From: Prevotella falsenii DSM 22864 = JCM 15124
Lineage (GTDB): Bacteria; Bacteroidota; Bacteroidia; Bacteroidales; Bacteroidaceae
Direction: 5' to 3'
DNA: 64,000 bases
NCBI RefSeq assembly: GCF_000613945.1
Contig: NZ_BAJY01000001.1
Coordinates: forward strand, 1 to 64,000
A program made the position numbers and the translations under genes. Of this stretch, positions 52,726-63,246 are shown one piece after another. Numbering within the stretch: the first letter of the stretch is position 1; every line of letters begins with the position of its first letter. The notes beneath the pieces were generated by a model. That model searched no databases and was not told the origin of the DNA. It saw only the letters and a program-made list of their open reading frames with translations.

Positions 52726-54164
52726 TTATGCGCCGTGGAACAGATATTCCGCTTGAATATCCTTTGTAAGCTGTGTGAACAGCTCTTCCTGCAAGCGGTC
52801 GGCAAGTTCTATGCCCATGGTGAGTATCTTGTCGGAAAATTCCTGCAACATGTCTTTTGCGCGTAAAGGCTGCGTTTTGTAAATGCGCAGATATTCTTCT
52901 TCCATTTCGCGCTGACGTTGGTCGGTTTCTGCCTCAAACTTCAGATAGGCTTCCTTGATGATTGGCGCATATTTGTTGTAGTTCACCATACCCAATGCCA
53001 TCACCTTACGGAATTTCCAATAAGCCGAATCGGCACTCGATTTACCTTCGCCTTTTGTGTAAGCCTCCGGATAAGAGGTGATACCTTGATACAGCGGAAG
53101 GAATAAGCCAAGGTCTGCCATGCCCATAGCCACATAGTTTACACAACCAATGGCTTGCGGGAGTTCGGGGCGAACCTGCAAGATATGGGTCTGCGTGGTG
53201 CGGAAGATAGACACCGGGCGGTAAGGTTCTTTAGGGTTGCTGTGCAAATAAGGGTCGTGCTCCGTATTGTCGTAGTGGAAACGGAAGGCGTGGCGCATAT
53301 CTGCAATGCTGATAGGCTTTTCTGCCTTGGCGTAAACAGGGAACGTATTCTTTGTAACATCGTTTTTTATGCCGGGCGAGAACATTGCCTGCAATCCCCA
53401 TACACGTGGATAATTGTATGTGGTGTCGAGCTTTATGTCGCGTGCGTAGGCTTCGTGGAAATCGAAACTGCCCTTCTTGGGGTCGTACAGACCGTGCTTC
53501 TCGGCAAACTCCAAGAGGTCGTTGGAAGCCATATAGTTTTCTGTATCCAATGGGTCGTATAGGCGGAAACGGCTCTGATTGCCTGTAACGAAATACCGGT
53601 CTTTCGGCATACGGCAAGCCAACCAGCGATGACCACACGCTGTTTCAAGATACCATATCTCCTTATTATCGACAAAACCAATGCCGAAACCTTCGGCAAT
53701 GCCGTGCTTTTCTATCAGCATTCCCAGTCGTTCAACGCCTTCGCGCGCCGTGCGAACGTAGGCAGAACAACGTTGAATACGGAATTCTCGGCGATACCGT
53801 TCTCTACAAGCGGGTCGTACTTCAGCACTTCGTCGCTGCTGAATATGCTTTCCGTGGCACTCATGCCCACACCGGCAGTGTTAAAGCCTGCGCTTCCCCA
53901 GTGGTTGGGCAGGCAATAGGGTGCCAATGCGCTGTACCCCAAAGCCTCTTTGGGGAGTTCGCAGCGGAAAGGACTGTCTTTTGCTACATATTCGGTTGCG
54001 CCTTCGGTTGTATCTTCGTAGATTTCGTAGTTCTTTGCCTCCATGGCGTCCCAGTCTTCGGAACGTGCCACTAACATTGAACCGTCGCTTGTCATTTCCT
54101 GTCCCACAATTATCGTGGTGCATTCTGATGGTAAATTGCTTACCAAAACTTTATTTTCTTTCAT
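52726..54164 (-). pseudogene. C69 family dipeptidase gene split by a frameshift
   Basis: The first frame (54164-53715) starts MKENKVLVSNLPSECTTIIVG; Cys15 before TTI is the expected nucleophile after removal of a short propeptide, and TSDGSMLVARSEDWD follows. The second frame (to 52726) starts at LIEKHGIAEGFGIGFVDNKE and carries the rest (VTGNQSRFRLYDP, WGLQAMFSPG, RFHYDNTEHDPY). One T added at about 53758-53762 (CCTACG to CCTTACG) joins them as LPYVRTAREGVERLGMLIEKHG, about 478 residues. The restored enzyme would be a PepD-like Ntn-hydrolase dipeptidase. No signal peptide, so cytoplasmic. Probably a sequence error, otherwise a recent pseudogene. Confidence 0.87.
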
Positions 54165-54380
54165 AAATATATTTGTTTTAAGATGTAACTTATAGGGGCA
54201 AATGTAGACAAAATAATTGAATTAGAGAAAGTCTTTCGCCGATTTATAATTAATTTACCTAATTGTAGGTAATCGAAATTATATCGAAAGTCTTTACTAA
54301 ACAAACTTAAAAATAGGAGCTAAATTCAATAATTTACATAATTAACTATCAAAATCGGATAGTATCTAAAGAATTCTAAT

Positions 54381-54388
54381 TAAATTTG
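54381..54388 (+). promoter_or_regulatory. -7 promoter element of the DUF6242-uppS-bamA operon
   Basis: TAAATTTG, 26 bp before ATG 54415; no clear -33. The interval 54165-54380 is AT-rich and shows no gene. Confidence 0.45.
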
Positions 54389-54414
54389 CAGGCAAATTGT
54401 ATAATTCCAACTCA

Positions 54415-55794
54415 ATGAGAAATAAGATATATTCCCTTATAGCAATGCTGACAATAGCACTTGCGCTGACTTCGTGCTTTAACGACGATGACGAAAGAGA
54501 GGACAAAAGGTCGCGGGAGACCTCTATTGTTGCTTTCTCGCTTCAAGAAATAAAAGTTCCTCTCGATACCGTTACCAAGGCAGGAAAAGACACGACAGTT
54601 ATCGCTAAATATAGGAAAATCAACAAACATAGGTTCTATATCGACCACAACAACGGAACGATTTACAACCCCGACTCGCTGCCTTACGGAGCGAGAGTGA
54701 AGGCTGTGATTGCCAATATTGTAACAAAAAGCGGAGGTACCTTATATTTCAAGTCGCTGACAGACGACAATCAGACGCCATACGCACAGAAAGACTCTAT
54801 TGACTTCTCGCAACCACGCACCGTTTTCGTTTATTCGCAGAACCAAAACTTCCGTCGTACCTACACCATAACGGTAAATGTGCACAAGCAACGTGGCGAC
54901 GAATTTACGTGGAAAGCATTCAACGACAATGCCGACTTTGCACTGTTCGAGAACGCAAAGATGGTAACACACGACAAGAAAATCTACGTTTTCGGAAAGA
55001 AAGGCAGTCAGACACTCGGCTACTTCACATCAGAAGAGGACGGAAACACGTGGACACAGCTTCCTGCAACCTTTGCAGCAGAGGCTTACAAGAGCGTTAT
55101 CGTGAACCAAGGTGCCATCTACCTGCTCGACAACGGGCAAATCAAGCGCACTACCGATGGTAAAACGTGGGAAACAACAGGCACCGCATCGCTGCAACAA
55201 CTTGTTGCTGCAAGCAAAACAGAGCTGTATGCGCTCTCTGACAGTAAAACGCTTATGGTATCGAAAGACAACGGTGCCAACTGGACAACAGAGACATTGG
55301 ACACCGATGCAGCAAAACTGCCGACCGAAAGTGTCGGCTATATGTGCCGGCCATTGGCTGCAAACAGCCAAATAGACAGGGTGGTACTTTTCGGAACAAA
55401 CACAACAAGCAACCATGCCATAATGTGGAGCAAGCTCGTAGACTATTCAAACACTGCAACAAACCACAAATGGTCGTTCGTAAAATCGGAAGCAAGCGAG
55501 ACTTTCCTACTTCCCAAATACAACTTCCTTACCGTTCTTTATTACAACAACAAGGCAATGGCGTTCGGTGTAACAAGCGACGGCAAGTTTGCACAGGTAA
55601 AAGAAAGCAGCAACAGTGGCGTTGTCTGGACAACCAACAAGGCTTATGTCTACCCTGCTGCTACCCCTTCGGGATATTTTGCAGCCACAGCCGACAGTAA
55701 AAACTACATTTGGATTGTCAGCGGCAGCAAAGTTTGGAAAGGCAGAATAAACAGTATGGGGTGGGAAAAGCCTCAAACCGATTTTACAGAATAA
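54415..55794 (+). CDS. DUF6242 family lipoprotein
   Basis: 459 residues from ATG 54415. Lipoprotein signal with LTSC (Cys at about 21). An N-terminal beta domain (RETSIVAFSLQEIKVPLDTV, RKINKHRFYIDHNNGTIYNPDSLPYGA) is followed by a repeat-rich part with BNR/sialidase-like Asp-box strands (FTSEEDGNTWTQLPATF, IKRTTDGKTWETTG, LMVSKDNGANWTTE). This gives a beta-propeller-like domain without catalytic residues. Envelope-attached, unknown role. First gene ahead of DUF6089, uppS and bamA, with spacings of 60-65 bp, so probably part of that operon. Confidence 0.83.
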   Translation: MRNKIYSLIAMLTIALALTSCFNDDDEREDKRSRETSIVAFSLQEIKVPLDTVTKAGKDTTVIAKYRKINKHRFYIDHNNGTIYNPDSLPYGARVKAVIANIVTKSGGTLYFKSLTDDNQTPYAQKDSIDFSQPRTVFVYSQNQNFRRTYTITVNVHKQRGDEFTWKAFNDNADFALFENAKMVTHDKKIYVFGKKGSQTLGYFTSEEDGNTWTQLPATFAAEAYKSVIVNQGAIYLLDNGQIKRTTDGKTWETTGTASLQQLVAASKTELYALSDSKTLMVSKDNGANWTTETLDTDAAKLPTESVGYMCRPLAANSQIDRVVLFGTNTTSNHAIMWSKLVDYSNTATNHKWSFVKSEASETFLLPKYNFLTVLYYNNKAMAFGVTSDGKFAQVKESSNSGVVWTTNKAYVYPAATPSGYFAATADSKNYIWIVSGSKVWKGRINSMGWEKPQTDFTE

Positions 55795-55859
55795 ACTTTC
55801 AAAGGTGGTTGTAAGGCTGTAAAGAGCCGTCCACAACCAACAAGAATAAAAGCTAAAAA

Positions 55860-56552
55860 ATGAAACGTATCCTCTTTTATATATTGCTCTTCATCGCTTC
55901 TGCACCCGTTCAGGCGCAGGACGGCGAGGAATATAAGATGGAATTGGGTGCGGGCGTAGGATTGATGGGCTATCTTGGCGACTTCAACGGTTCGCTGACG
56001 AAAGACCTTCAGCCTATGGGAACATTATCGGCACGCTATGCTTTCAGCCCCTATATGGGACTGAAGTTCAACGTTTCGTATGGAAAGATGCAGGGAAAGT
56101 CGAGCGATGTAAATACTTACTACCCTAAGTTTTCAGCAAAGCCCTACGAATTTAGCAATGCATTGGTAGACGTTGGAGTTGCCTACGAATACAACTTCCA
56201 ACCCTATGGCACAGGAAGAGAGTACAGAGGAGCACAGCGTTTTACACCCTTTGTTTCTGTCGGGTTAGGCGCAACCTACGTACAGATAAAAGACGGAGAC
56301 AGGAAATCGGCTTTCTCGGCGAACCTTCCAATAGGCTTGGGCATCAAGTACAAAATGGGAGAACGCACAAATATCGGATTGGAATGGGCAATGCACTTCT
56401 GTCTTTCCGATGAGCTGGACGGACAGAAAGACCCCTACGACATAAAAAGTAGTGGAGCTTTCAAGAACACCGACTGCTATTCTACGCTGCAACTCACCTT
56501 CACTTACAGTTTTATGGCAAAGTGCCGCACTTGTCATAACGAAGACGAATAG
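55860..56552 (+). CDS. DUF6089 family porin-like protein
   Basis: 230 residues. Signal peptide about 1-19 (VQA-Q), then an 8-strand-type outer-membrane barrel (ELGAGVGLMGYLGDFN, ARYAFSPYMGLKFNVSYG, RFTPFVSVGLGATYVQ, NLPIGLGIKYKMGERTNIGLEWAMHF, TLQLTFTYSF). An unusual tail CRTCHNEDE follows the last strand. The gene is found directly before uppS and bamA in many Bacteroidales, which suggests a role in outer-membrane assembly; not proven. Function unknown. Confidence 0.82.
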   Translation: MKRILFYILLFIASAPVQAQDGEEYKMELGAGVGLMGYLGDFNGSLTKDLQPMGTLSARYAFSPYMGLKFNVSYGKMQGKSSDVNTYYPKFSAKPYEFSNALVDVGVAYEYNFQPYGTGREYRGAQRFTPFVSVGLGATYVQIKDGDRKSAFSANLPIGLGIKYKMGERTNIGLEWAMHFCLSDELDGQKDPYDIKSSGAFKNTDCYSTLQLTFTYSFMAKCRTCHNEDE

Positions 56553-56612
56553 GCAACAGTCGCCCATTAAATCGGTTATAACAAATAAGAAACAATACAA
56601 TCTTCTCAAAAT

Positions 56613-57380
56613 ATGGCAGAAGAATTAGATATGAAACGCATACCGCAACACATTGCCATCATTATGGACGGCAACGGTCGTTGGGCTACAGAACGCAACA
56701 AGCCACGTTCGTATGGGCATCAAGCGGGTGTAGATACAGTGCGTCGGATAACATCGGAGTGTACCCGGTTGGGCGTAAAGTACCTTACGCTTTACACCTT
56801 TTCCACTGAGAATTGGAATCGACCGTCCGACGAGATAGCTGCACTTATGGGACTTGTACTGACTTCTCTCGAAGACGAAATCTTCATGAAGAACAATGTA
56901 CGCTTCCAAGTTATTGGCGACATCGACCGCCTTCCTGCAACGGTAGCAGACAAGCTCCGCGAAACCATTGAGCATACGGCAAACAACGACACCATGACAA
57001 TGGTGGTTGCCCTAAGCTATTCTGCACGTTGGGAACTTACAGAAGCCACAAAGCAGATAGCAGCAAAGGTGCAAAAAGGCGAATTAAGCATCGACGACAT
57101 CGACGAAAACACCATTAGCGGCAGTCTTTGCACAAGCTTTATGCCCGACCCCGACCTACTTATCAGAACGGGAGGAGAGTTCCGCATATCCAATTATCTG
57201 CTTTGGCAGTTAGCCTATTCGGAACTATATTTCTGCGACACCTATTGGCCGGACTTCTCAGAAGCCGACTTGCACAAAGCAATAGCCGACTATCAAGGAC
57301 GTCAGCGTCGCTTTGGAAAGACAGAAAAACAAGTAGAAACAGAACAAGAAAATAAAAAAGATAACGCTATAAATGAGTAA
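56613..57380 (+). CDS. uppS: Isoprenyl transferase (undecaprenyl diphosphate synthase)
   Basis: 255 residues. cis-prenyltransferase motifs: [10 protein letters not shown] with catalytic Asp19, [27 protein letters not shown], and the C-terminal [23 protein letters not shown] and TYWPDF. It condenses isopentenyl diphosphate with farnesyl diphosphate to give the lipid carrier for peptidoglycan and LPS. Cytoplasmic, membrane-associated. Its last 8 bp overlap the bamA start, so the two are tightly coupled. Confidence 0.95.
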   Translation: MAEELDMKRIPQHIAIIMDGNGRWATERNKPRSYGHQAGVDTVRRITSECTRLGVKYLTLYTFSTENWNRPSDEIAALMGLVLTSLEDEIFMKNNVRFQVIGDIDRLPATVADKLRETIEHTANNDTMTMVVALSYSARWELTEATKQIAAKVQKGELSIDDIDENTISGSLCTSFMPDPDLLIRTGGEFRISNYLLWQLAYSELYFCDTYWPDFSEADLHKAIADYQGRQRRFGKTEKQVETEQENKKDNAINE

Positions 57381-59990
57381 TACGAAAAAACTCTTAATGC
57401 TCTTGGCTGCAATTTTCAGCTTCAGCTTGCAGATGAAAGCGCAACAGAAAATTGTAAAACCAGCCATTTCATACGCCACCAACCCACAACTGTATAAGTT
57501 GGCAGGCATTTCCGTATCGGGAGTGGAGGGTTATGAAGACTATGTTCTTGCGGGAATCTCAGGATTAACCATAGGACAAGACATCGAAATCCCCGGTACA
57601 GCCATCACAAACGCAGTAAAACGTTATTGGAAACATGGTTTATTCTCCGAAGTTTCAATTGCCGTGGATTCCTTGGTGGGCGAAAAGGCATACCTGCACA
57701 TATACTTACAAACGCGTCCGCGCATTTCCAACATCAACTATCATGGGCTAAAGAAAAGCGAACGTGAAGATATGGACCAGAAGTTGGGCATTATAAAAGG
57801 TGGACAGATAACACCTAACATGATAGACCGCGCAAGAATTCTCGCAAAAAAGTATTTTGACGATAAGGGATATAAAGATGCTACCGTGCAAATACGCCAG
57901 CGCGACGATATTACGGCAAAGAATCAAGTCATTCTTGATATAGAAGTAGACAAGAAAGAAAAGAAAAAAGTTCGCCACATCATTATAGATGGCAACGAAC
58001 AACTGCACGACAAGAAGATAAAAGGTTCGCTCTTTAAGAAAGGTGCTTTCGCTAAAACAAACGAAGCAGGCAAGTTATCGACCATCTTCAAGGCGAAGAA
58101 GTTCACTCCCGAACGTTGGGAGGAAGACAAAAAGCACCTTATCGAAAAGTATTACGAGCACGGTTTCCGCGATGCGACTATCTTAAAGGACAGCATTTGG
58201 AACGAAGACAACAAGCACGTAAATGTGTATGTGAAGGTAGACGAAGGCAAGAAATACTACATTCGCAACATCAACTGGGTCGGAAATACGGTTTATACCA
58301 CCGATTATCTTAATTCGTTGCTCGACATGAAGAAAGGCGACGTCTACAATCAGAAGTTCCTTAACAAGCGATTAACGGAAGACGAGTCGTCGGTTGGTAA
58401 CCAATATTGGGACCACGGCTACCTCTTCTACAGCTTGCAACCTACGGAAGTAAACATTGTCGGCGACTCAGTAGACCTTGAAATGCGTATCTACGAAGGT
58501 CAGCAAGCACGCATCAAGCGTGTGCGCATCAATGGTAACGACCGCATTTACGAGAATGTTGTTCGCCGCGAATTGCGCACAAAGCCGGGCGACCTCTTCT
58601 CTAAAGCTGCCTTAATGCGTACTGCTCGCGACTTGGCATCTATGGGACACTTCGACCCGGAATCGGTTAATCCGGAACCAAAAGCCAACTATGAAGATGG
58701 TACGGTGGACATTAATTGGAACTTAAAACAAAAGTCTAACGACCAAATACAACTATCCTTAGGTTGGGGACAGATGGGTGCGCTGCTGCAAATGGGCTTA
58801 AAACTGAACAACTTCTCTATTGCAAACTTGCTCAAAAAGAACAAGGAGCACAGAGGTTTCCTGCCTATTGGCGATGGCGAAACAATGTCGTTGAATGCTC
58901 AAACCAACGGTAAATACTATCAGTCTTACGGTTTGCAATACGCAACAAACTGGTTTGGAGGCAAGCGTCCTATTCAGTTTACACTTGGTGCGAACTACTC
59001 TAAGTCTACCGACGTGAACACAAGCTACTACAGCCGCAGCTATATGCAGAACTACTACAACTACATGTACGGCGTAGGAAATTACAATTACAACAACTAC
59101 GAGAACTATCTCGACCCCGACAAGTACATTCAAATCTGGGGTTTCTATGCAGGTTGGGGTAAGCGACTAAGCTGGCCGGACGACTATTTCCAGCTCTCTT
59201 TGCAGCTTTCTTATCAACGCTACATCTTGAAGAACTGGCGTTACTTCCCCTTAATGTCGAACGGTACAGCCAACAACTTGAGCCTGAACATCTCGCTCAA
59301 CCGTACTTCAACCGACAACCAGCTATTCCCTCGCACGGGTTCGGAGTTCACTGTATCGCTCTCTATTACACCGCCATGGTCTAAGTTCGACAATAAAGAC
59401 TACAAGAACCTTGCCAACGACCGTTTCTCGGCTACTTATCAACAAGAGCAACAAGAGAAATACCGTTGGGTGGAATACCACAAATGGAAGTTCAAGGCAC
59501 GCACTTTCACAGCTCTTGGCAACGGCAGCAAGTGCTTCGTGCTGATGACCCGTGTTGAATTAGGCTTGTTGGGAAGCTACAACCGCTACAAGAAAAGCCC
59601 GTTTGAAACCTTCTATATGGGTGGCGACGGTATGAGCGGATACTCTTCAAGCTATGCGCAAGAAACCATTGGTCTGCGCGGTTACGACAACGGACAGCTC
59701 ACGCAGTACGGCGAAGGCTACGCTTACGACCGCATGACGCTCGAGCTCCGCTATCCGTTCCTTTTGGGCAACACCACCATCTTTGGTCTTGGGTTCGTCG
59801 AAGCAGGTAACGCGTGGACAGAAACATCGAAGTTCAACCCATTCGACATGAAACGTTCGGCAGGTTTAGGTGTCCGTATCTTCCTCCAATGGTGGGTATG
59901 ATGGGTATCGACTGGGCTTACGGTTTCGACAAAGTCTTTGGAAAAAGAGGTGGAAGCCAGTTCCACTTCATCTTAGGACAAGAGTTTTAA
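57373..59990 (+). CDS. bamA: Outer-membrane assembly factor BamA (3' end frameshifted)
   Basis: Signal peptide about 1-23, then POTRA domains (about 45-420; for example [59 protein letters not shown]). The barrel includes the substrate-binding loop regions and ends [22 protein letters not shown]. The given frame stops early at 59901 as [12 protein letters not shown]. One C added at about 59884-59888 (CTCCAATG to CTCCCAATG) gives [21 protein letters not shown] and ends LGQEF at 59990, with the terminal Phe expected of a BamA. BamA folds outer-membrane proteins and is essential in known bacteria, so a sequence error is very likely. Followed by skp genes. Confidence 0.92.
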
Positions 59991-60052
59991 CAACTTAACA
60001 ATGCCACTCCCATACGGGTGGCGTATAGAAATAACAAGAAGAGAAATTGACA

Positions 60053-60571
60053 ATGAAAAAGTTAATCGCATTATGCTTGGTGGCTGTTTTTGCAATAACA
60101 GCCCATGCACAGAAGTTTGCACTCCTCGATATGGAGTATGTGCTTAGCAACGTCCCTGCCTACGAACGTGCCAACGAGCAGTTGAACCAAGTCAGCAAGA
60201 AGTGGCAAGCAGAGGTGGAAGCCCTCAATACGGAGGCTGCCACGATGTATAAGAACTATCAGAACGAAGTTGTGTTCCTCTCACAGGAGCAGAAAAAGAA
60301 AAAGCAAGAGGCTATCATGACAAAGGAGAAGCAAGCTGCCGACCTGAAGCGCAAATACTTTGGTCCTGAAGGCGAGCTGTTCAAAAAGCGCACCAGCCTC
60401 ATCACTCCTATTCAAGACGAAATATACAACGCCGTCAAAGACATTGCCGACCAACGCGGCTACAGCCTCATTATCGACCGTTCGAGCAGTACTGCAGGCA
60501 TCATCTACGGCTCGCCAAAGGTCGATATAAGCAACGAGGTGTTGCAAAAGTTAGGCTACGGCAACCAATAA
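60053..60571 (+). CDS. Skp/OmpH periplasmic chaperone, copy 1
   Basis: 172 residues from ATG 60053 (a TTG two codons earlier is also open). Signal peptide MKKLIALCLVAVFAITAHA-Q, then FALLDMEYVLSNVPAYERANEQL and a long coiled coil (about 35-100) with KWQAEVEALNTEAATMYKNYQ. A C-terminal strand-helix unit, IADQRGYSLIIDRS, completes the fold. Skp trimers escort unfolded outer-membrane proteins from the Sec machinery to BamA, which is encoded 62 bp upstream. Function follows from family and context. Confidence 0.9.
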   Translation: MKKLIALCLVAVFAITAHAQKFALLDMEYVLSNVPAYERANEQLNQVSKKWQAEVEALNTEAATMYKNYQNEVVFLSQEQKKKKQEAIMTKEKQAADLKRKYFGPEGELFKKRTSLITPIQDEIYNAVKDIADQRGYSLIIDRSSSTAGIIYGSPKVDISNEVLQKLGYGNQ

Positions 60572-60655
60572 CCGCTATGGCTGCAAAGCCATACGACAGG
60601 AAATAGATTTATAACAAACAGACAATTACAAACATTTTAAACAATAAGAAGAAAA

Positions 60656-61159
60656 ATGAAAAAGCTAATTTTAATGTTGATGCTCTGTGCTCCTATGAGT
60701 TTGTTTGCACAGAAGTTCGGCCATCTCGATTCTCAGGCACTCTTGCAATCATTGCCGGAGGCTACCAACGTGCAGAAAGAACTTGAAGCCAAAGGCAAGG
60801 AATACGAGAAACAGCTCACCGATATGCAAGCTGAATTGCAGCGCAAGGCAGAAGAGTACGACAAGACCAAGAGTACAATGAATGCCACAAAGCAGGCTGA
60901 AACCGAGAAGGCACTTCAGGATATGTACACCAAAATTCAGCAAACTGCACAAGACAACCAAAAGGCTTTCAACGAACAGCAACAGCAAAAGCTCGGTCCT
61001 GTACTCGACAAGGTACGCAGTGCCATCGAAACAGTGGCAAAGAATGGCGGCTATATCTACATCATGGAGAAAGCAGCCGGCCAACCTCTCTACATCAACG
61101 AGGCTATCAGCAAGGACATCACCGCTGAAGTGAAGGCACAACTTGCCAAGATGAAGTAA
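60656..61159 (+). CDS. Skp/OmpH periplasmic chaperone, copy 2
   Basis: 167 residues, same plan as copy 1: signal peptide ending LFA-Q, KFGHLDSQALLQSLPEATNVQ, an Ala/Glu/Lys/Gln-rich coiled coil (about 40-110), and VAKNGGYIYIMEKAAGQPLYIN. It diverges enough from copy 1 to be an old duplication. Located 84 bp behind it and ahead of a strong terminator, closing the uppS-bamA-skp operon. Confidence 0.9.
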   Translation: MKKLILMLMLCAPMSLFAQKFGHLDSQALLQSLPEATNVQKELEAKGKEYEKQLTDMQAELQRKAEEYDKTKSTMNATKQAETEKALQDMYTKIQQTAQDNQKAFNEQQQQKLGPVLDKVRSAIETVAKNGGYIYIMEKAAGQPLYINEAISKDITAEVKAQLAKMK

Positions 61160-61267
61160 CAAAAAACGAAACTCGGGGTGGCTCGAACAGCCATTCCCGA
61201 CAATCCTAAGGGCGGGTGTCTTTCCCCGTTAGCATTTCCCAACGCTACGAAAGCGAACGGAAAGAGT

Positions 61268-61307
61268 AAGACCACCGCAAGAATAAACTTGTTGCGGTGG
61301 TCTTTTT
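61268..61307 (+). terminator. Terminator of the bamA-skp operon
   Basis: AAGACCACCGCAA pairs with TTGCGGTGGTCTT around an 11-nt loop, followed by TTTAA. A family B repeat starts at the end of the T run. Confidence 0.85.
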
Positions 61308-61508
61308 AACCCCAATCGGTCATTAGCGTCCTTGACCGGTTTTGTTCGATTGCTGAGCAACTGTGCCGACGTTTCATCGGAAGCGTAGCGGGTTACGGCG
61401 AGATGTAATGGCTGCACAGATGTCGGCAAGTGCACTAAACCGGTAAGGAAGCATAACGGTAATAACAAATATAAGCAAATGCGGCTTAATGACCGATTTG
61501 GGTTTAAT
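61306..61508 (-). repeat. Family B repeat, reverse orientation
   Basis: Ends TTAACCCCAATCGGTCATTAG and GCTTAATGACCGATTTGGG are inverted to each other; the interior matches 43118-43317 and 63007-63208 in reverse. Inserted exactly behind the terminator T run, separating skp copy 2 from copy 3. Confidence 0.85.
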
Positions 61509-61543
61509 TTACCCTTTTACAAGGATAAAAACCATATATTATA

Positions 61544-62050
61544 ATGAAGAAAACTTTCTTATTCCTCCTTCTTGCAGCCTTGCCGCTTATGGCGAGTGCA
61601 CAAAACGCAATGAAGTTTGCCTACTTCAACTACAACGAAGTATTGAAAGCAATGCCCGAGTACGCCATGGCTACACGAAGCATTGACGAACTACGGGCAA
61701 AATACGATGCAGAAACAAAGCGTTCGGAAAACGATTTCCACGCCAAATACGAAGACTTTCTTGAAGGTCAGCGCAACTTTGCACCCTCAATACTGAAGAA
61801 ACGTCAAGCCGAACTGCAGGAAATGTTAGACAAGAACATTGCCTTTAAGAAGGAAGCCGACCGCCTGATAGAACAAGCCGAGAAGCAGGCATACGCTCCC
61901 GTGCACGCCAAACTGAAAAAAGTAATTGCCAAAATGGCGCAGGAAAGCGGCTACGCCTTCATTCTCAACGCCGACAACAACGCGCTGCCATACGTGAACA
62001 ATATGGTTGGCGAAGACATTACAATAGCTTTGAAAACAGCTTTACAATAA
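61544..62050 (+). CDS. Skp/OmpH periplasmic chaperone, copy 3
   Basis: 168 residues. Signal peptide MKKTFLFLLLAALPLMASA-Q, then MKFAYFNYNEVLKAMPEYAMATRS and a coiled coil (about 45-115) with FHAKYEDFLEGQRNFAPSILKKRQ. The C-terminal unit is AQESGYAFILNADNNALPYVN. Third paralogue in the row, separated from the other two by a terminator and a family B repeat, so it probably has its own promoter (none found with confidence). murI follows 4 bp later, so the two share a transcript. Confidence 0.88.
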   Translation: MKKTFLFLLLAALPLMASAQNAMKFAYFNYNEVLKAMPEYAMATRSIDELRAKYDAETKRSENDFHAKYEDFLEGQRNFAPSILKKRQAELQEMLDKNIAFKKEADRLIEQAEKQAYAPVHAKLKKVIAKMAQESGYAFILNADNNALPYVNNMVGEDITIALKTALQ

Positions 62051-62054
62051 GCCT

Positions 62055-62897
62055 ATGAACAAATTGCCTCCACAAGCAGCAGGTCCGATAGGTGTCTTCG
62101 ACTCGGGATATGGCGGACTCACCATTCTGAAAGCCATTCGCGAACTGTTGCCACAATACGATTACGTTTATCTTGGCGACAATGCGCGTGCCCCGTATGG
62201 CTCTCGTTCGTTCGACGTAGTTTACCAATTCACGCGCCAAGCCGTGCTGAAACTCTTCGATATGGGCTGCCAATTGGTGATACTCGGTTGCAACACGGCA
62301 TCGGCAAAAGCCCTTCGCAGCATTCAGAAAAACGACCTGCCCGACATAGACCCACGTCGTCGTGTGCTGGGAGTTATACGTCCTACTGCTGAAATTGCCG
62401 GCAAACTGACCGAAACCAAACACATCGGCATTTTGGCTACGCCGGGAACGATAAAAAGCGAAAGCTACAATATGGAGATAAACAAGCTATGGCCCGACCT
62501 GAGTGTTACGGGGGTGGCTTGTCCGCTATGGGTGCCCATCGTTGAAAACAACGAGGCGGAAGGTGCAGGTGCCGACTATTTCGTGAAGAAACGCATCGAC
62601 CACATCTTGTGGTTAGACCCCGACATCGACACACTTATATTGGGTTGCACCCACTACCCCATTCTTATGCCGAAGATAAAACAATACGTTCCCGACGGCA
62701 TACAAATCGTATCGCAAGGCGAATATGTTGCCGACAGTCTGAAAGACTATCTTGCCCGCCACACCGAAATGGACGAACTTTGCACGAAAGGTGGTACGGT
62801 GAGCTACTATACCACCGAGAACGCCGACAAGTTTAAAGAGACTGCACGCATTTTCTGGGCAGAAAACATGAACGTAAAGCACATAGATTTAGAGTGA
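62055..62897 (+). CDS. murI: Glutamate racemase
   Basis: 280 residues. Family motifs: IGVFDSGYGGLTILKAIRELLP (about 12-33), LGDNARAPYGSRS, LGCNTASAKAL with the first catalytic cysteine, and LILGCTHYPILMPKIK with the second. It makes D-glutamate from L-glutamate for peptidoglycan. Cytoplasmic. Co-transcribed with skp copy 3 and ended by the terminator at 62893. Confidence 0.95.
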   Translation: MNKLPPQAAGPIGVFDSGYGGLTILKAIRELLPQYDYVYLGDNARAPYGSRSFDVVYQFTRQAVLKLFDMGCQLVILGCNTASAKALRSIQKNDLPDIDPRRRVLGVIRPTAEIAGKLTETKHIGILATPGTIKSESYNMEINKLWPDLSVTGVACPLWVPIVENNEAEGAGADYFVKKRIDHILWLDPDIDTLILGCTHYPILMPKIKQYVPDGIQIVSQGEYVADSLKDYLARHTEMDELCTKGGTVSYYTTENADKFKETARIFWAENMNVKHIDLE

Positions 62898-62926
62898 TAG
62901 CCGGTATTTAGCTATCACTTTTTTTA
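62893..62926 (+). terminator. Terminator of murI
   Basis: AGTGATAGC pairs with GCTATCACT, then TTTTTTTAT. It overlaps the last codon and stop of murI. Confidence 0.88.
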
Positions 62927-63006
62927 TGTCGCTGAAACAGAAAACAACAAAATACAGATTTCTCCGACAGTCTTTTCAAAGAGCCGTTATTGTTGTTCCC
63001 TCATAC

Positions 63007-63208
63007 TTAAACCCCAATCTGTCGTTAGGACGCATCTGCTTAGATTTGTTACTACCGTCATGCTTCCTTACCGCTTTCGTCCGCTTGCCGCCATCTGCGC
63101 AGCCATTCCATCTCGCCGTAGCCCGCTACGCATTCGATGAAATGTCGGCACAGCTGCTCAACAATCGAACAAAACCGGTCAAGGACGCTAACGACGATTG
63201 GGGTTAAA
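63007..63208 (+). repeat. Family B repeat, full-length
   Basis: Left end TTAAACCCCAATCTGTCGTTAG, right end GCTAACGACGATTGGGGTTAA (listed by ends only; about 200 bp between). The interior shows the TCTCGCCGTAGCCCGCTACG segment. With the next element it fills most of the 720-bp gap 62898-63617. Confidence 0.85.
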
Positions 63209-63246
63209 ATACGGCAAAATCTCTTATTTGATAAGCAGGAAAAAGG

